From Macrotrachela quadricornifera (Eukaryota > Rotifera > Eurotatoria > Philodinida > Philodinidae), in NCBI GenBank assembly GCA_022393335.1, contig JAJEKB010021191.1, positions 2,141,944 through 2,205,943 on the forward strand: DNA of 64,000 nt, given 5' to 3'. Shown here piece by piece: positions 12,674-24,421 of the stretch (positions within the stretch are counted from its first letter, which is position 1; each line of letters starts with the position of its first letter). A program made the position numbers and the translations under genes. Below the pieces are notes generated by a model. It did not search any database and had not been told where the DNA came from. It saw only the letters and a list, made by a program, of their open reading frames with translations.

Positions 12674-13152
12674 AGATACTCAACACAACATTGTCGTTCT
12701 CGTTTACATACATGCGTTTTCACTGATAATATTGTAAAACCATCAAATGAACATTCATGCAATGTTCATTTTCTGTAACTTTCTATTCATCATGTTTATT
12801 TCCTGTGAAACGAAATCGTGATCATGACATTGCTCAAACTCACACCGCCTATTTCTGTGTGACTGCTATTAGAGAGTATCTTTCGCGATGCAATGTAACA
12901 GTCTAGTTTCTGTCTTGTTTTGGTTTCTGTAAGCAATAACAGACTAGATCTTTATTGATCTAAACCATCATTTGTAGGATAATACATATACTCTCATGAT
13001 GTTCTTGTTTATTATAAGTTCGATAAAAATCTGTTCTTAAATAAGAAAAAAAAACAAATATAAAATTTTAGAAAACGTTTAAAAAAATCAGTCATTATTA
13101 ACTAGCCGTTTATCTCTTTTTTTTCATGTGTAGAAGAACTTCTATCCGGCTT
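12674..13152. other. Intergenic, no gene seen
   Basis: AT-rich spacer that includes the likely 3' untranslated region of the small minus-strand gene. Nothing else is supported. Confidence 0.4.
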
Positions 13153-13401
13153 TTATTTAGGCGTCGTTTTCTTTGGTCCATATACAATATGAACTCCATT
13201 CTCCATTTTTTCGCCTTTTGAATCAGTTGGATGCTTGTGAGCTTGTTGACCTTCGTGATGAGCCTGATGTGTAATGGGTACATGTCCACCACGGTTACTT
13301 AATCCAGGACTTGCGGCTCTAGCTTTATTTTTTGCATCTCCTGGGCTGTTGGCTCGAACGAAATGCCGTTTTGGTTTACCGCTAGGACCAATATCACTCA
13401 T
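13153..13401 (-). CDS. Small hydrophilic, probably disordered protein (82 residues)
   Basis: I do not recognise this protein. The frame starts at the ATG at 13,401 (MSDIGPSGKPKRHFVR); two codons upstream in frame there is only a TTG. It is rich in Lys, Gly, Pro, Ser and His, has no hydrophobic segment and no cysteine, and contains SPGDAKNKARAASPG, a His-rich centre (HQAHHEGQQAHKHP) and a conserved-looking tail MENGVHIVYGPKK. Its GC content is well above the neighbouring DNA, which argues for real coding. It could be a small nucleic-acid or cytoskeleton binder or a hydrophilin-like stress protein; none is shown. A single exon is assumed and further exons cannot be excluded. Confidence 0.5.
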   Translation of the reverse strand: MSDIGPSGKPKRHFVRANSPGDAKNKARAASPGLSNRGGHVPITHQAHHEGQQAHKHPTDSKGEKMENGVHIVYGPKKTTPK

Positions 13402-16400
13402 TTTCAAAAGAATAATTCGAATAGACTAAGTCAAAAATCTGCAACAAATCAAAATAAACATTTGTACTTGAAGACATCAAATAAAACAGCATTGATCTTC
13501 TGAGAAATCTTCATAACAAAAAGCTACAGATTCTGAATGTCACAACTCTTCTATGCAAAAGTAGACGGAAAGCATCGACAAAATGCAAGCTATGTTATAG
13601 TAGCAAAATCGTCAGAAACTTGAGAAGAGCTTCAAAGATAACTGCATCAGCTTTGCAATAATAAACTAAAAGTTTGAGTGGCAAAGCTCTACTTTAGGGA
13701 AATTACACAGATTTCCCACTCTATACTCGTTTAGCAGAAATGCAGAACTCTACATTCGCTCACCTGATCGAATGAGGATATTTCTGGAAAAGATAAAGCA
13801 CACGGTAGAAAATAAAAGAGACACAACTGGGAGAATTGATATAACTAAAAGAATAGTTTTGTAGCAGTCCATGGAAGATGAAATACCTTATATATTTTCT
13901 CGTCTCTTCTACTTCTCTTTCATTAGCGCATGTGAAAAGTGAGCAGAGCAAACAAAAAATGCAGAGTGTTCTATCGATATACGATATAATGATGCACTAT
14001 GTTAGATATGGGAAAATTTACTGTTTTGTAGAAAATAAAAATGTTTTTTGGCAAGCACTTAGTAATGTGTTTTTACTGTGGATGGTCAGGACGAAATGAG
14101 TAGTTCGATTCTCTTCAAAATACATATCAGCCCGATCTTTAACCTCAAATAAAACCGACTCTAGATGCACTATTCACTTTTTGGAAAAAACAGACATCAT
14201 AACTACTGTGGATGTATATGTAAATGAAACGAACAACTCAGAAATATCAAAAGTACGAAGAAAATGAGAAGAAACGTGTGGCGTTCTTGATGCTTTCCTA
14301 CTTGTCGCTCGTTGCAGATTCTTCCATTTCTTACGTTTTTATGATTTAAGATGTATACCTTTTGCACGCTAAATTATAAGAATAAACCTAATGAAAACTG
14401 GACGTCAAAACTTACTTTGAAGTGTGATAAGTATGTTGAGTCTCAATGGGATGACGAATGTAAGCTAACTATAGAAATTTTTGTTATACATATATATATC
14501 TGCTTGGCTTACAGAAAACTCGAGAGAAAGTCAATAGCAAATAATTACTTCTTCTTCCTCGCTCCTGTTAGTGATGACTAATGTTCTCGCTATCGTTTTT
14601 CTTTCTCTTCTGAAGTATATCGCATTTAGAGACCTTCTTTCTCTTTTTCATTCACATAGTAATATTGTGCTTCTCTCTTTCATGTTCTGTTTTTCGATAT
14701 AGAATGTTATCTTTGATACCATTCTTCATGTATACGTGCTTTTTGTTTGGTTGGAACTCAATTCTTTCCTTTTTCTTTTCTATAGTTTATTTTTTCTTTT
14801 TTTCGAATACTCTCGCCCTTTGCAGACAGGGCTTACAGCTTCCAAGACAAAATTTAGTGTTACTTTTCTTCTGGGTTTTTTCGAGCTGTCTCAGTGCGGG
14901 TTAAAGTATGTAAAACCTGAGACATTTATTTGTCTTTTTATGAGACTGGGTTTTTCTTCTGAACGATAAAGGAAGTTATTATGTCTTCATATTTTTTTTA
15001 TATCATTATTTGAAAATGAGTAATTTCTCTTAAATAAGTATCCAAGTTAAAAAAAGGATCATAAATTCAGAGGCTTCTTAAATTCATTTCTTTCCTTCGT
15101 TGGTGTATCGCTTCCAGATGTCAAGTTTAGTTTCACATAGTTTTTGTGCACCCTGCAGGAATTCGATCCAAGAAGGTCTCTCAAAGAAGCGTCCTTCTCT
15201 TTTATTGTATACGTATGCTAGATGAGATATGCTCCATTAATTTCTTGCGTCAGATAACCTACCAGTCCTATGTCTTGCACAGGAAGGGATCTATGTTAAT
15301 GATATTTTGTGATGAATGCAACAAAAGTTCACTAGCCAGTACTGAGACGTAAGCAACGAACATCCAGTTGGAGATTTCAAGCGAAATATCTAGAAAGTCA
15401 GATCTGTCCTTTGTGCCAATAAATTTAAAGTATTGTACGAAAAATGCACAGCTTCTGAGTATGGAGGAGAGAGAAACAATTCGAATTTCACTTGAAAACT
15501 CGGCGCTCAAGACAAAATATTTTACCATCAGTGCCTATCTTTCGACACGTTCTTACAATTTTAACAGACGTAAATGTTCCCTGCACCCCATTCGACTGTT
15601 TATTCATCGCTTTGACGTTAAAAAAACTCTGCTTATGACTCTGAAAGTATCAATCTTCAGCTTGTAAGATACACATGTAGCTTAGGATAATTCATTTTTC
15701 TTCGTAAACACTAGAATAAGTTTTTCTAGTCAATATATATGTAGAGACAAGTATATATGGACTCAGTTCGACAGAACAATGTGATCTTTGACTAGTTTTA
15801 CTTAAAATAGAAAACTTTTGCTCCTGACTGCCGACAATATTTTTCCAAGTTTCCTCATACATTCTAGTCAATCACATTGAAACATTACATGAACTTGATA
15901 TTGAATACTGTCAACATCTGACTTCATTTGTATATGCTCTTGTTCGAATTTGCTCAGAGTTCTCATGGAAACTAACCTTCTGTCAATTATTTTCAGGTTG
16001 GAGTTGAAAATATGGCTCCTCCCATTTTCAAAGGCCTGGACGAGTAAGACCATGGTAATATACCCCTCATCCTCACCCAAGACGAGCAGCCCTTGCACTC
16101 GTCAACACCCCCCGTTTGTTTAGTTAATGGTGGATTCTGGCGGTCAAGATCATTCATTAGAGATTGTAAGAAGAAAATCATTTTTTCTAAGGATGTTGTT
16201 ATCGATATCATTGTTGTCACATCACTAGGTCGCTTCTTACTGGAATATTCTTCGAAAACTCCCACTTACCATTAGACTCAAGCTTTGCAAATTATGTATC
16301 ATTAGAGTAGGCAAAAGGATTTGACTGATAAATTTAAAGGATGAATTAAATATTGGATCGAAAGCAATCATCGTAGGTTGGAAAAATGTAGAGACATATG

Positions 16401-16796
16401 TGCCAAATATAATTTGAAATATCCTGTCAGAATCAGTCATTTGTTTAATTATTTAAAAAAATATGTATTAATGTTAAAAATAGGCCACAGCCACATTGTC
16501 GAAATCAATGAAAGTTGCCTTGGTAAGAGAAAGTACCAAAGCCAATAATACAAAAATTCATTTTACATGGTGCATCCTACCGTCATGTATACAGACTATC
16601 TATAGTTTTCTTTTGTTTTCCTTTTTTCAGTCATTATTTTTTTTGTATTGATCATGTACATTGACCTAAACATTTTCTTTGGCGTTTTCTAATACGCTAA
16701 AATTGAACTAGTACCGTTTCGAATAAATCATCGAAGGAGAAGAACATGTAACGATTGACGAAGAAAGAATTACACATACGTATACACACATTTTTC
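13402..16796. other. Long intergenic region with no supported gene
   Basis: About 3.4 kb with several short open frames. One at 13,878-14,099 begins with a hydrophobic leader (MKYLIYFLVSSTSLSLAHV) but has no recognisable body. Overlapping minus-strand frames at 15,868-16,265 could be a decayed coding fragment of unknown family. The stretch 14,665-14,970 is pyrimidine-rich. None is strong enough to call as a gene. Confidence 0.4.
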
Positions 16797-16913
16797 TATA
16801 AAAGATAGTGAACTTTGCTGGTATATTTATCTGTTCAATCAATCAATCAGATTTTCAACCAAAGATCGACAAACAAGAATCATAGAACTTATTTCAACCG
16901 ACAGTTTTCGAAG
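16797..16913 (+). promoter_or_regulatory. TATA-box promoter with 5' leader exon and splice donor
   Basis: TATAAAAG at 16,797-16,804 is followed at a normal distance by a leader-like stretch (TCAATCAATCAATCAGATTTTC) ending in TCGAAG, then the donor GTAGGA at 16,914. The same layout (TATAAAAG, leader, GAAG then GTAA) lies before the large gene at 46,903-46,978. It probably served the transporter fragment about 0.9 kb downstream; this is inference. Confidence 0.45.
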
Positions 16914-17827
16914 GTAGGAAATTAATCGGAATGATTAACTGTTTTTTAGTCAAAGGTAAGTACACTGTAACCAAGGTCCTCATGTTATTTTTTAAAAAAA
17001 GTCCTTTTGTGAGTGTTATATATTTTTTGAACGGTACATAATACCTAGATCTAAATCTTAAATTTCCATTCTATACGCATCAGCAATAAATCTAGGAAAT
17101 CAGTGAGAGAATGGTGATAAAATAAACAAGAAGAATGCAAATGATCTAAGGATTTGTGGCTGCATTTTGCTATGATAAAAGTACATTGATATACGACTGT
17201 CAACAACAATATTTACGATCATTGCAAATTTGACGGACGATGAAAAGAAATAACTTACCAAATGAAAATTTCGACTGCTGACGTCACCTTAACACATAAA
17301 ATGAGTAATATAATCGCAAAAATAAAAAAATGATAACTGTCATTGTTTATAAATTTATCATGTGACTCGTTTGTTTTCGTTTCGATTGCACTTGCAGTAG
17401 AACAAAGATGCATATTTAAAATACTTTTTTCAATTGATTTCAAGTATAGTAAAAAAAAATCTTCTTCTAGTTATATATATATCATTACCAAGTATCCTCG
17501 GCTTTGCTCGTGCAAATTTAGTATTGTGTATTTGACATATTAAACAACAAAATAGGCATTATTAAAACCACTAATCTATTCTGTCGTCAGCACATCGAAT
17601 ATTTCTAGGATGAAAACAAACCAAAATTTGGTGTTTACACTACTCTAAAAGAGCGATAACCAATCCAATGTTAGACATTGCGTCCTTTTCTTTTCTCTTC
17701 TGCTTTCGATAATTATTATTCGATGTTGTCATACCGAACGAAAAAAATCTTTGTATAAAAAAAAAGAAAAAACTTGTGCTTGAAAAGTGAAACATACTGC
17801 GTGTTTATAAGAGAATCTGCATTACTG

Positions 17828-18175
17828 ATGATGAGTGCGCCTGTATTATTAATAAATGAACAGCTGTTACAGGCCGACCAAATACCGATGGACAACATCT
17901 CTGTCATATATTCGAGCGGCGAGAAACAATTCTACAAAAATGCCATTTCTCGTCTGCTCCGAAAGCTAGATCGAAGATTACTTCCTTTTATTTTGCTCTT
18001 GCAAATTAGTTCAACAATTAATCTAGTGAGCATCGGTATGTGTTTTTTGATTTGAATCATTTATCATTGATGATATTCATCTAGATCATGCTAAAGTAAT
18101 GAATATTTCGATTGACTTACATATATCAGACACACAATGGGATATGCCCATTCCACTCTATTATGTTGCAAAGGC
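17828..18175 (+). pseudogene. Truncated MFS transporter, Dal5/allantoate-permease type (N-terminal part only)
   Basis: Exon 17,828-18,035 encodes a cytoplasmic N-terminus and the family's opening block LLRKLDRRLLPFILLLQIS (first membrane segment). After a 49-base GT-AG intron, 18,085 onward continues DHAKVMNISIDLHISDTQWD, matching the 'NA..-..-dL-ltdtQyn' segment of Dal5-like anion:cation symporters. Coding potential then fades near YYVAK (about 18,172), where a second membrane helix should begin. The other ten or so helices are absent here or downstream. The family is mainly fungal and takes up organic acids such as allantoate, nicotinate and pantothenate. A horizontally acquired, later truncated copy fits. 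The upstream TATA promoter may have been its own. Confidence 0.6.
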
Positions 18176-18717
18176 AAGAAAATAACACGATTGAATTTAC
18201 GTAGGTGGAGTTAGCAGCAGATTCGAGTAAATCCAGCAGACATTCGCCCATGAAAGTGATCCAACTGTTCCAGAGAGTTCCAATGTAGAACTCGATGAGT
18301 TTTATCGATTGGTAACCTTGAAATTTCCATAGCTTATATTATTGGTGATAAAATTCGAAAATAGTGCTTTCCTTCTATTAACATTCGCATCGATATTGAC
18401 TATGCGTATTATCAACAGCAGTATGATGTGCATGTTCGAATCTAATCTTTGTCCTTATGTATTTATATTTAGATTAGTCTAGAGTGATTCAGTATACAAC
18501 ACAACATTATGGCTCGTCCAACATACTATTGCAAATGTCTTTACTTTTTCTATTAAAAATACATTTTGGACGGACGTTAGGATAGAATGACACTTCCAGT
18601 CATGTCAGAATAATCAAAAAAAAATTTTTTTGAGAAAATACCTATTTGTATTATCATCTGTTCATTTGTACTTCTTATTTCTTTAATAAAATGAGTACCT
18701 ATCTAATTCGACTTATA
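18176..18717. other. Intergenic, decayed sequence after the transporter fragment
   Basis: No coding similarity that I can follow. The stretch VPESSNVELDEFYRL at about 18,265-18,305 may be residual coding sequence but is interrupted. Confidence 0.35.
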
Positions 18718-20060
18718 CATAGGGCACTAGAAAAGTTTCTTCGTCCGGTTTCTCTAAAAATCTCAGTTCGCATTCAAGTATCTTGTTATAACGCTTCGAC
18801 ATATTTAGGATTATGTGCAAAATTTCAGACTTCTAAGTCTTATACTTTGCTGTAATCTATTATTTCTTTGACTTGAGTAACATGCCATTTTCTATACGCT
18901 ACATAACGGATGACTTATAACAAATGACAGAACTTTGAATTTCATATTTTGATTCTTAAAAACATTTTATGAAAATAAAAACAAAAATATATCAGAAGAT
19001 ACAGCATGAAAAGTTCTACAATCTACAATATAAAGTTTATGTTAATTGTGCACTTTTTCTTTCAAAATAAACAGTATTCTGAGTGACTAATTATCGACGT
19101 TGCGATAGATATTTCGGAGAATTTTAATTTTATTTTCAAAATAAAAAGTACACAATTAAAGTAAAACTGTTATTTTCCAATTGGAGAGCTTTTCACGCTG
19201 CATCTTTCGTCATGTTCTGTTTTTTTAAGAGAAAATGTATTGGGTAACAAAATGATGGAATACGAAAAAAGGAAGTCTTTGTTTGTGTAGAATTTTTGCA
19301 TCCTAGAAAATTTTTCTATCACAATTTTGTTTTTTCTTAAGAACAAAAGTTACATGTATAATATATACTGTTGTTTGTAACTCGTAGAGTTTTTCGCGCT
19401 GCATCTTGTGGTGTATTCCATTTTTTAAAAAAATAAGTCGTATCAGGTGATAGACAAGAAAAAATTACCTTTTTGCAACATCGAATTTTGATCTTTCAGA
19501 ATTTTGTCGATTTTTAAAATAAATAAACGCAACTGTAAGATAAGCTGTCTTTTGTAATTTGTAGAGTTTTTCATGCTGTATCTTCTGATATGTTTTGTTT
19601 TTTGTTTAATAGAAGATATCAGGTAAATTAAAGATCAAATAAGAAAAAAATGAACTAGCTTTTTATCAAAAAAATATTGTTTTTGCAGCGTCAAAATTTG
19701 ATTGCTTACAAGTTTATCGATTTTTCAACACAAAAAATGTAACTCTAAAATTAATTGTTCTATGTAACTTGTAGAGCTTTTCATGCTGCATCTTTTGGTA
19801 TATTTTGATATTTTAATAAAACGTATTTAGAAATCATAAAATGAAATATCAAGTTCTCCTATTAATGACGGGTTACCCAGTAGCAGATTATGTGCACCTA
19901 CAATAAAAGCAATGACAGATCACAGCGAAGTACAAGACTCAGAAGTCTAAAACTTGGCACATAATCCAAAATATACCTAAGCATTATAACAAAATAATTA
20001 AACTCAAACTGCCGCTTTTAGAAGAGCCGGGCGAAGAAACTTTCCTAGTGCCCCATGTAA
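18718..20060. mobile_element. Inverted-repeat element carrying a five-copy internal motif
   Basis: Bases 18,718-18,885 reappear inverted at about 19,890-20,060. GGGCACTAGAAAAGTTTCTTCG at the left matches CGAAGAAACTTTCCTAGTGCCC at the right, and further in CAGACTTCTAAGTCTTA matches its inverse. Between the arms lie five copies of the GATGCAGC-TGAAAAGCTCTACA motif: one forward (18,998-19,020) and four reverse (19,183, 19,383, 19,561, 19,771). Reverse copies recur every 180-210 bases, so the interior is a degenerate tandem array. The 69-codon frame at 18,646-18,855 spans the left arm and is not a gene. No transposase. Confidence 0.75.
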
Positions 20061-20129
20061 TATAAATGAAAATCGAAAAAAAACAGTGTACATTTTTGAA
20101 AAATAATAAAATAAAATTTTCGCTTTTAT

Positions 20130-20584
20130 TTATTTCATTTAGTTTACTCTCCCACAGACAAAAAAAGGTTTCTTTTTTCATTGCATTTTTCCACCACTTG
20201 ATACATTGTTTTGAAAAAACAAAACATACCACGAGATGCAGCGTGAAAAGCTATACATCGTACAAAGAACAACTTATTCTGTAGTTGCAGTTTTTGTTTT
20301 GAAAATGAACAAAATTCTGTGTGGCTAATTTTCGACGCTACGACAAAAATACAAAAAAATATCATTTTTTTCGAAAAATCAAAAACTAGTGCTTCAGAAT
20401 TTTGTTCATTTTCAAAAACAAAAACTGTAACTACAGAATAAGTTGTTTTTCGTACGATGTGTAGCTTTTCACACTGCATCTCGCGGTATGTTTTGTTTTT
20501 TCAAAACGATGTATTAAGTGGTGATACAAAAATGCAATGAAAAAAGAAACCTTTTTTGTCCGTGGGAGATTATAGATGAAATAA
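20130..20584. repeat. Near-perfect palindromic foldback repeat (~455 bp)
   Basis: The left arm (from TATTTCATTT, then CCCACAGACAAAAAAAGG) is matched by an inverted right arm ending CCTTTTTTGTCCGTGGGAG...ATGAAATA, with a loop near 20,345-20,385. Each arm carries one motif copy (20,235-20,257 forward, 20,460-20,480 reverse). Open frames on both strands are mirror images of each other, a result of the symmetry. It probably belongs to the same family as the element at 1-836. Confidence 0.82.
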
Positions 20585-21645
20585 TAATTCGATACTTTAC
20601 TGTAAAATGAAGTAAAAAAATAAAAATTGTTCTTATCATTTACCACTTATTATAAATGTAATAAGCGAACACATTGCTGTGAAGTTAGAAGAAAAATAAA
20701 AATTTTCTTCTCATTCATTATTTATTACGAATGCGAAAAAATGAAAACTTTACTGTAGTGTAGTATCTACCCAGTCAAGCATAAATGTCTAAAGAGCGCA
20801 CGTAAATGCAGTATTATGATTACGTGTATATGCGTCACACCGTTGACTATATTCGTGAGTGCACGCATGGAAGTTTGCGCATATACACATTTTGCATTTT
20901 CACCTACGTTAGAAAGTATAATCAAAATTGAAGAATATAATTTTTATCCCGTAACTGCATTTATATATGAATATCAATGACAATAAAATTCTTGGAATAA
21001 GCAAAGTTTTGCATGTGAGTACAGAATCGATTCAGTGTAAGTTTTCATGAATACTTTTTTTTTATATTGATATACAGGATTTACGGAATATATGACTATT
21101 TTGCAAGTCAAATTCGAATTTGTATGTAAATCAATAATTGAAGACAGAATATTTTCGATTCTCAAAATGAAAATATAAAGATCAAATAGGTGAATCTTTT
21201 ATTCCTATGAATTTCTCTGAATCTTTACATTGCACGCTGTATTATTAGCCAGCTTGTCACAAGGTGAATACGGACTGCGGCTAAAAATTTTCGGAATCAG
21301 TCTCAGTCATTGACGATGAAATGGAGACTAAAAAACTTGGTTCCACACACCTCTAGTTGTCGTTCTTTAGAAGTGATATGAAACAAAAGAAATATTTTGG
21401 AATAAAATGAGTAACCTGTTGGTGTTATTGGGTATGCCTTTTCATAATGTACTTTGGTATGAGAGAGAAAAAAAATCTATTCTGATGACTATACCTATTC
21501 TTTCTTGATTCAGTTAAATGCAAATGTCAATACACATTTTTTTTCTCTTTCTCGTAGATTAACGTTTTGCAGATGTCGATTTTACCCATAAGCATAAAAC
21601 ATTTGTATTGTTATTATTGTCAATAGATTCAGTTGATTGAAAACA
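20585..21645. other. Intergenic upstream of the GH55 gene
   Basis: AT-rich, no supported coding region. The last part is the presumptive promoter of the glucanase gene. Confidence 0.4.
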
Positions 21646-24421
21646 ATGTTAAAAGTATATACTCTTTATGTGATTATACTTGCTGAAATTGTATACTGTA
21701 CATGTTCGATTGAGAAGATAAATGAAGCATGTTCAACAAATAGTCAATGTGCTAGTCTTCCAACAGGAGATGGAACTTCTACAATATGCGCTTTTAATTA
21801 TGCATCATGTAGTGATTTAACTGCTTGTGAAGATGATTATAGTTGTGCTCGTCCCAATACAGTCTGTCTCAAACATCGATGTCATATTCGTCCTGTTTGT
21901 TATCCAAAAAGTATGACAAGTCAAACAATTTGTCCTCCTCTCGCACGTAAGTCAATTATTGCATAAATAAATATTGTTCACCTTTTAAACAAACGTATTA
22001 AGATGAATAAAAATCTCTAAGAAAACTTATGATAAAAAAAGTTTATTATATAATTAAAATTAAATTAATTTCTGTTGGTTATTAGTATTTTGCTTTTTTA
22101 TTTAATTAGCATCAAATTCTTCTTGTTATTCATGTCAATGTCCAACACATATTGTTCCAGATTATCCCACACAATATTGGAGAGAAATACTAAAAACAAG
22201 TGGATCAAATCCATTTTCTGATGTTCCTAATTATAAAGTTTTTCGAAATGTTAAAGATTATGGTGCAAAAGGTGATGGAATAACAGATGATACACGTGCA
22301 ATTCAAAGTGCTATTTCAAGTGATAGTCGATGTTCAGCTGTATCAGCATGTGAAGGTTCAACATCTGAACCTGGTCTTATTTATTTTCCAAAAGGTACAT
22401 ATTTAATTAGTCGAAGTATTCAATTGGATTATTATACACAATTAGTGGGTGATCCATCAAATAACCAATTACCAACAATAAAATGTTCAAGTAGTTTTAA
22501 TCAAGGATATGTACTTGATGGTGATCCATATAATTCAATGGGAAATCTTGCTTGGGGTGCAACAAATAATTTTTTTCGTGAAATTCGAAATTTAAGAATT
22601 GATATGACTAGTATAAATTCAAATCTTGGTACAAGTGGTATTCATTGGCCAGTTGGTCAAGCTACAGCTCTTCAAAATATTGTAATAGAAATGTCAACAG
22701 CATCAGGAACACAACATCAAGGTTTATTTATTGAAAGTGGTAGTGGTGGTTTTATGAGTGATTTAACATTTTATGGTGGAAAAATTGGAGCATATTTAGG
22801 TAATCAACAATTTACATCAAGAAATTTAACATTTTATGGATGTCAAACTGCTATTGGTCAAATATGGAATTGGAATTGGCTTTATAAATCTCTTTCAATT
22901 AATAATTGTGGTGTTGGTATTGATATGTCTGTTAGACCAGGTCAAAATGAATCTGTTGGAGGATTAACAGTATTAGATTCACATTTTTATAATACTCCTG
23001 TTGGAATAATAACATCTGCTAGTGCATTATCTACACCTCCAAGTGCTGGACAAATTCTTTTAGATAATGTCTTTTTTGAAAATACTCCAATTGCTGTACA
23101 AAGTACAACATATCAAACATTATTACAAGGAAATCAATTGATTACTTCTTGGGGTCAAGGTCATGTATATAAACCATCTTCTAATACATTTAACTTTATG
23201 CGTGGTCCATTACCTCCACCTATTAAAGCTGCTGAATTACTTGATGGATCAAAATTTCTTGAACATTCAAGACCTGAATTTATTGAATATTCAATTAATA
23301 AATTTGTAACAGTAAAAAGTTTAGGTGCTAAAGGTGATGGAGTAACAGATGATACATCTATTATTCAAGATATTATAAATACATATGCATCTACCAGAAT
23401 AATTTTCTTTGATGCTGGTGCTTATATACATACAAGTACTGTTTATATTCCACCATATGCAATTATTGTAGGTGAAGTTGAATCAACAATAATGGCAACT
23501 GGTTCTTATTTTGGTGATGCAACAAATCCTAAAGCTGTATGGTCTATTGGAAAACAAGGTGAAATAGGTAATGTTCAAATAGTTGATATGCTTTTTTCAC
23601 ATAAAGGACCAGTACCAGGTGCAATTATGATGCAATGGAATTTAAAATCAACTTGTAATGGAAAATCTGGACTTTGGTCAACACATTTTCGAACAGGTGG
23701 TGCAAAAGGTACAAATCAATCACCATCAAATTGTCGAAAACTTACAGGTGCAGTTTATAGACGAGAATGTCAAGGTGCTTTTCTTCAACTTCATATAACT
23801 CCACTAACATCTCTTTATATGGAAAATGTTTGGCTTTGGGTATCAGATCATAATCTTGATTATCCTGATCATGATCAAATTGATATATTTAATGGAAGAA
23901 CTATACTTGTTGAAAGTCAAGGTCCACTTTGGATGTATGGAACATCAGCTGAACATTCTGTTTTTTATCAATATCAATTTGTTAATACGAAAAATATTTT
24001 CTTTGGACAAGCACAAACAGAATCAGCTTATTTTCAAAATGATCCACCAGCTCCACAACCATTTACTTCTCTTAGTAGTTGGTCTGATCCGGTTTTTGGT
24101 CAATGTTCATCAGATCAAATAACATGTGGAAAAGGATGGGGTGTTGATATTATTAATGCAACAAATTTATATCTTTATAATGCCGGTTTATATAGTTTTT
24201 TTCAAAAATGGAGTACTGATTGTATTGGAACAGGAAGTAATCGATATTGTCAAGATGGAATATTTAGAATTCGAGGCAATTCTCAAACAGTTTATCTTTG
24301 GAATCTTGAAACAGTAGGTGTTGAAAATATGGTTATAGTTAATGATAATAATAAAGTTAAAAGCAAAGATAATATTGGTGTTTTTGCTGATGGAATACTT
24401 AGCTATTTACCAACGGATTAG
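21646..24421 (+). CDS. Secreted GH55-type exo-beta-1,3-glucanase with Cys-rich N-terminal module
   Basis: Two exons, 21,646-21,946 and 22,110-24,421, join in frame to 870 residues. I start at ATG 21,646, giving the signal peptide MLKVYTLYVIILAEIVYCTC. Residues 22-95 hold about a dozen cysteines in an EB-module-like spacing. Two pectate-lyase-3-type beta-helix halves follow. The first opens near residue 148 (VKDYGAKGDGITDDTRAIQ), the second near 500 (VKSLGAKGDGVTDDTSIIQ). The duplicated GA-GDG-TDDT start is the hallmark of glycoside hydrolase family 55, and total size fits. GH55 enzymes release glucose from laminarin-type beta-1,3-glucan; this one probably digests fungal or algal walls outside the cell. 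Family members are mostly fungal and bacterial. The catalytic half lies in one long exon, so horizontal origin with an added animal-style secretory exon is plausible. The catalytic Glu was not mapped. Confidence 0.85.

Noticed and set aside
13878..14099. 73-codon frame with a hydrophobic start
   Set aside because: The leader is plausible but the remainder has no motif, no cysteine pattern and no splice context; too weak to call a secreted protein.
15868..16275. Overlapping minus-strand frames of 76 and 90 codons
   Set aside because: Two phases seem to share coding-like composition and could be a frameshifted relic, but I recognise no family.
18998..19792. Regularly spaced repeats resembling a CRISPR array
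   Set aside because: Spacing is about 180-210 bases, orientation is mixed, copies are imperfect and there are no cas genes; a transposon-internal repeat in a eukaryote explains it.
23826..24317. Plus-strand frames of 98 and 63 codons inside the GH55 gene
   Set aside because: They are out-of-frame shadows of the glucanase coding exon.
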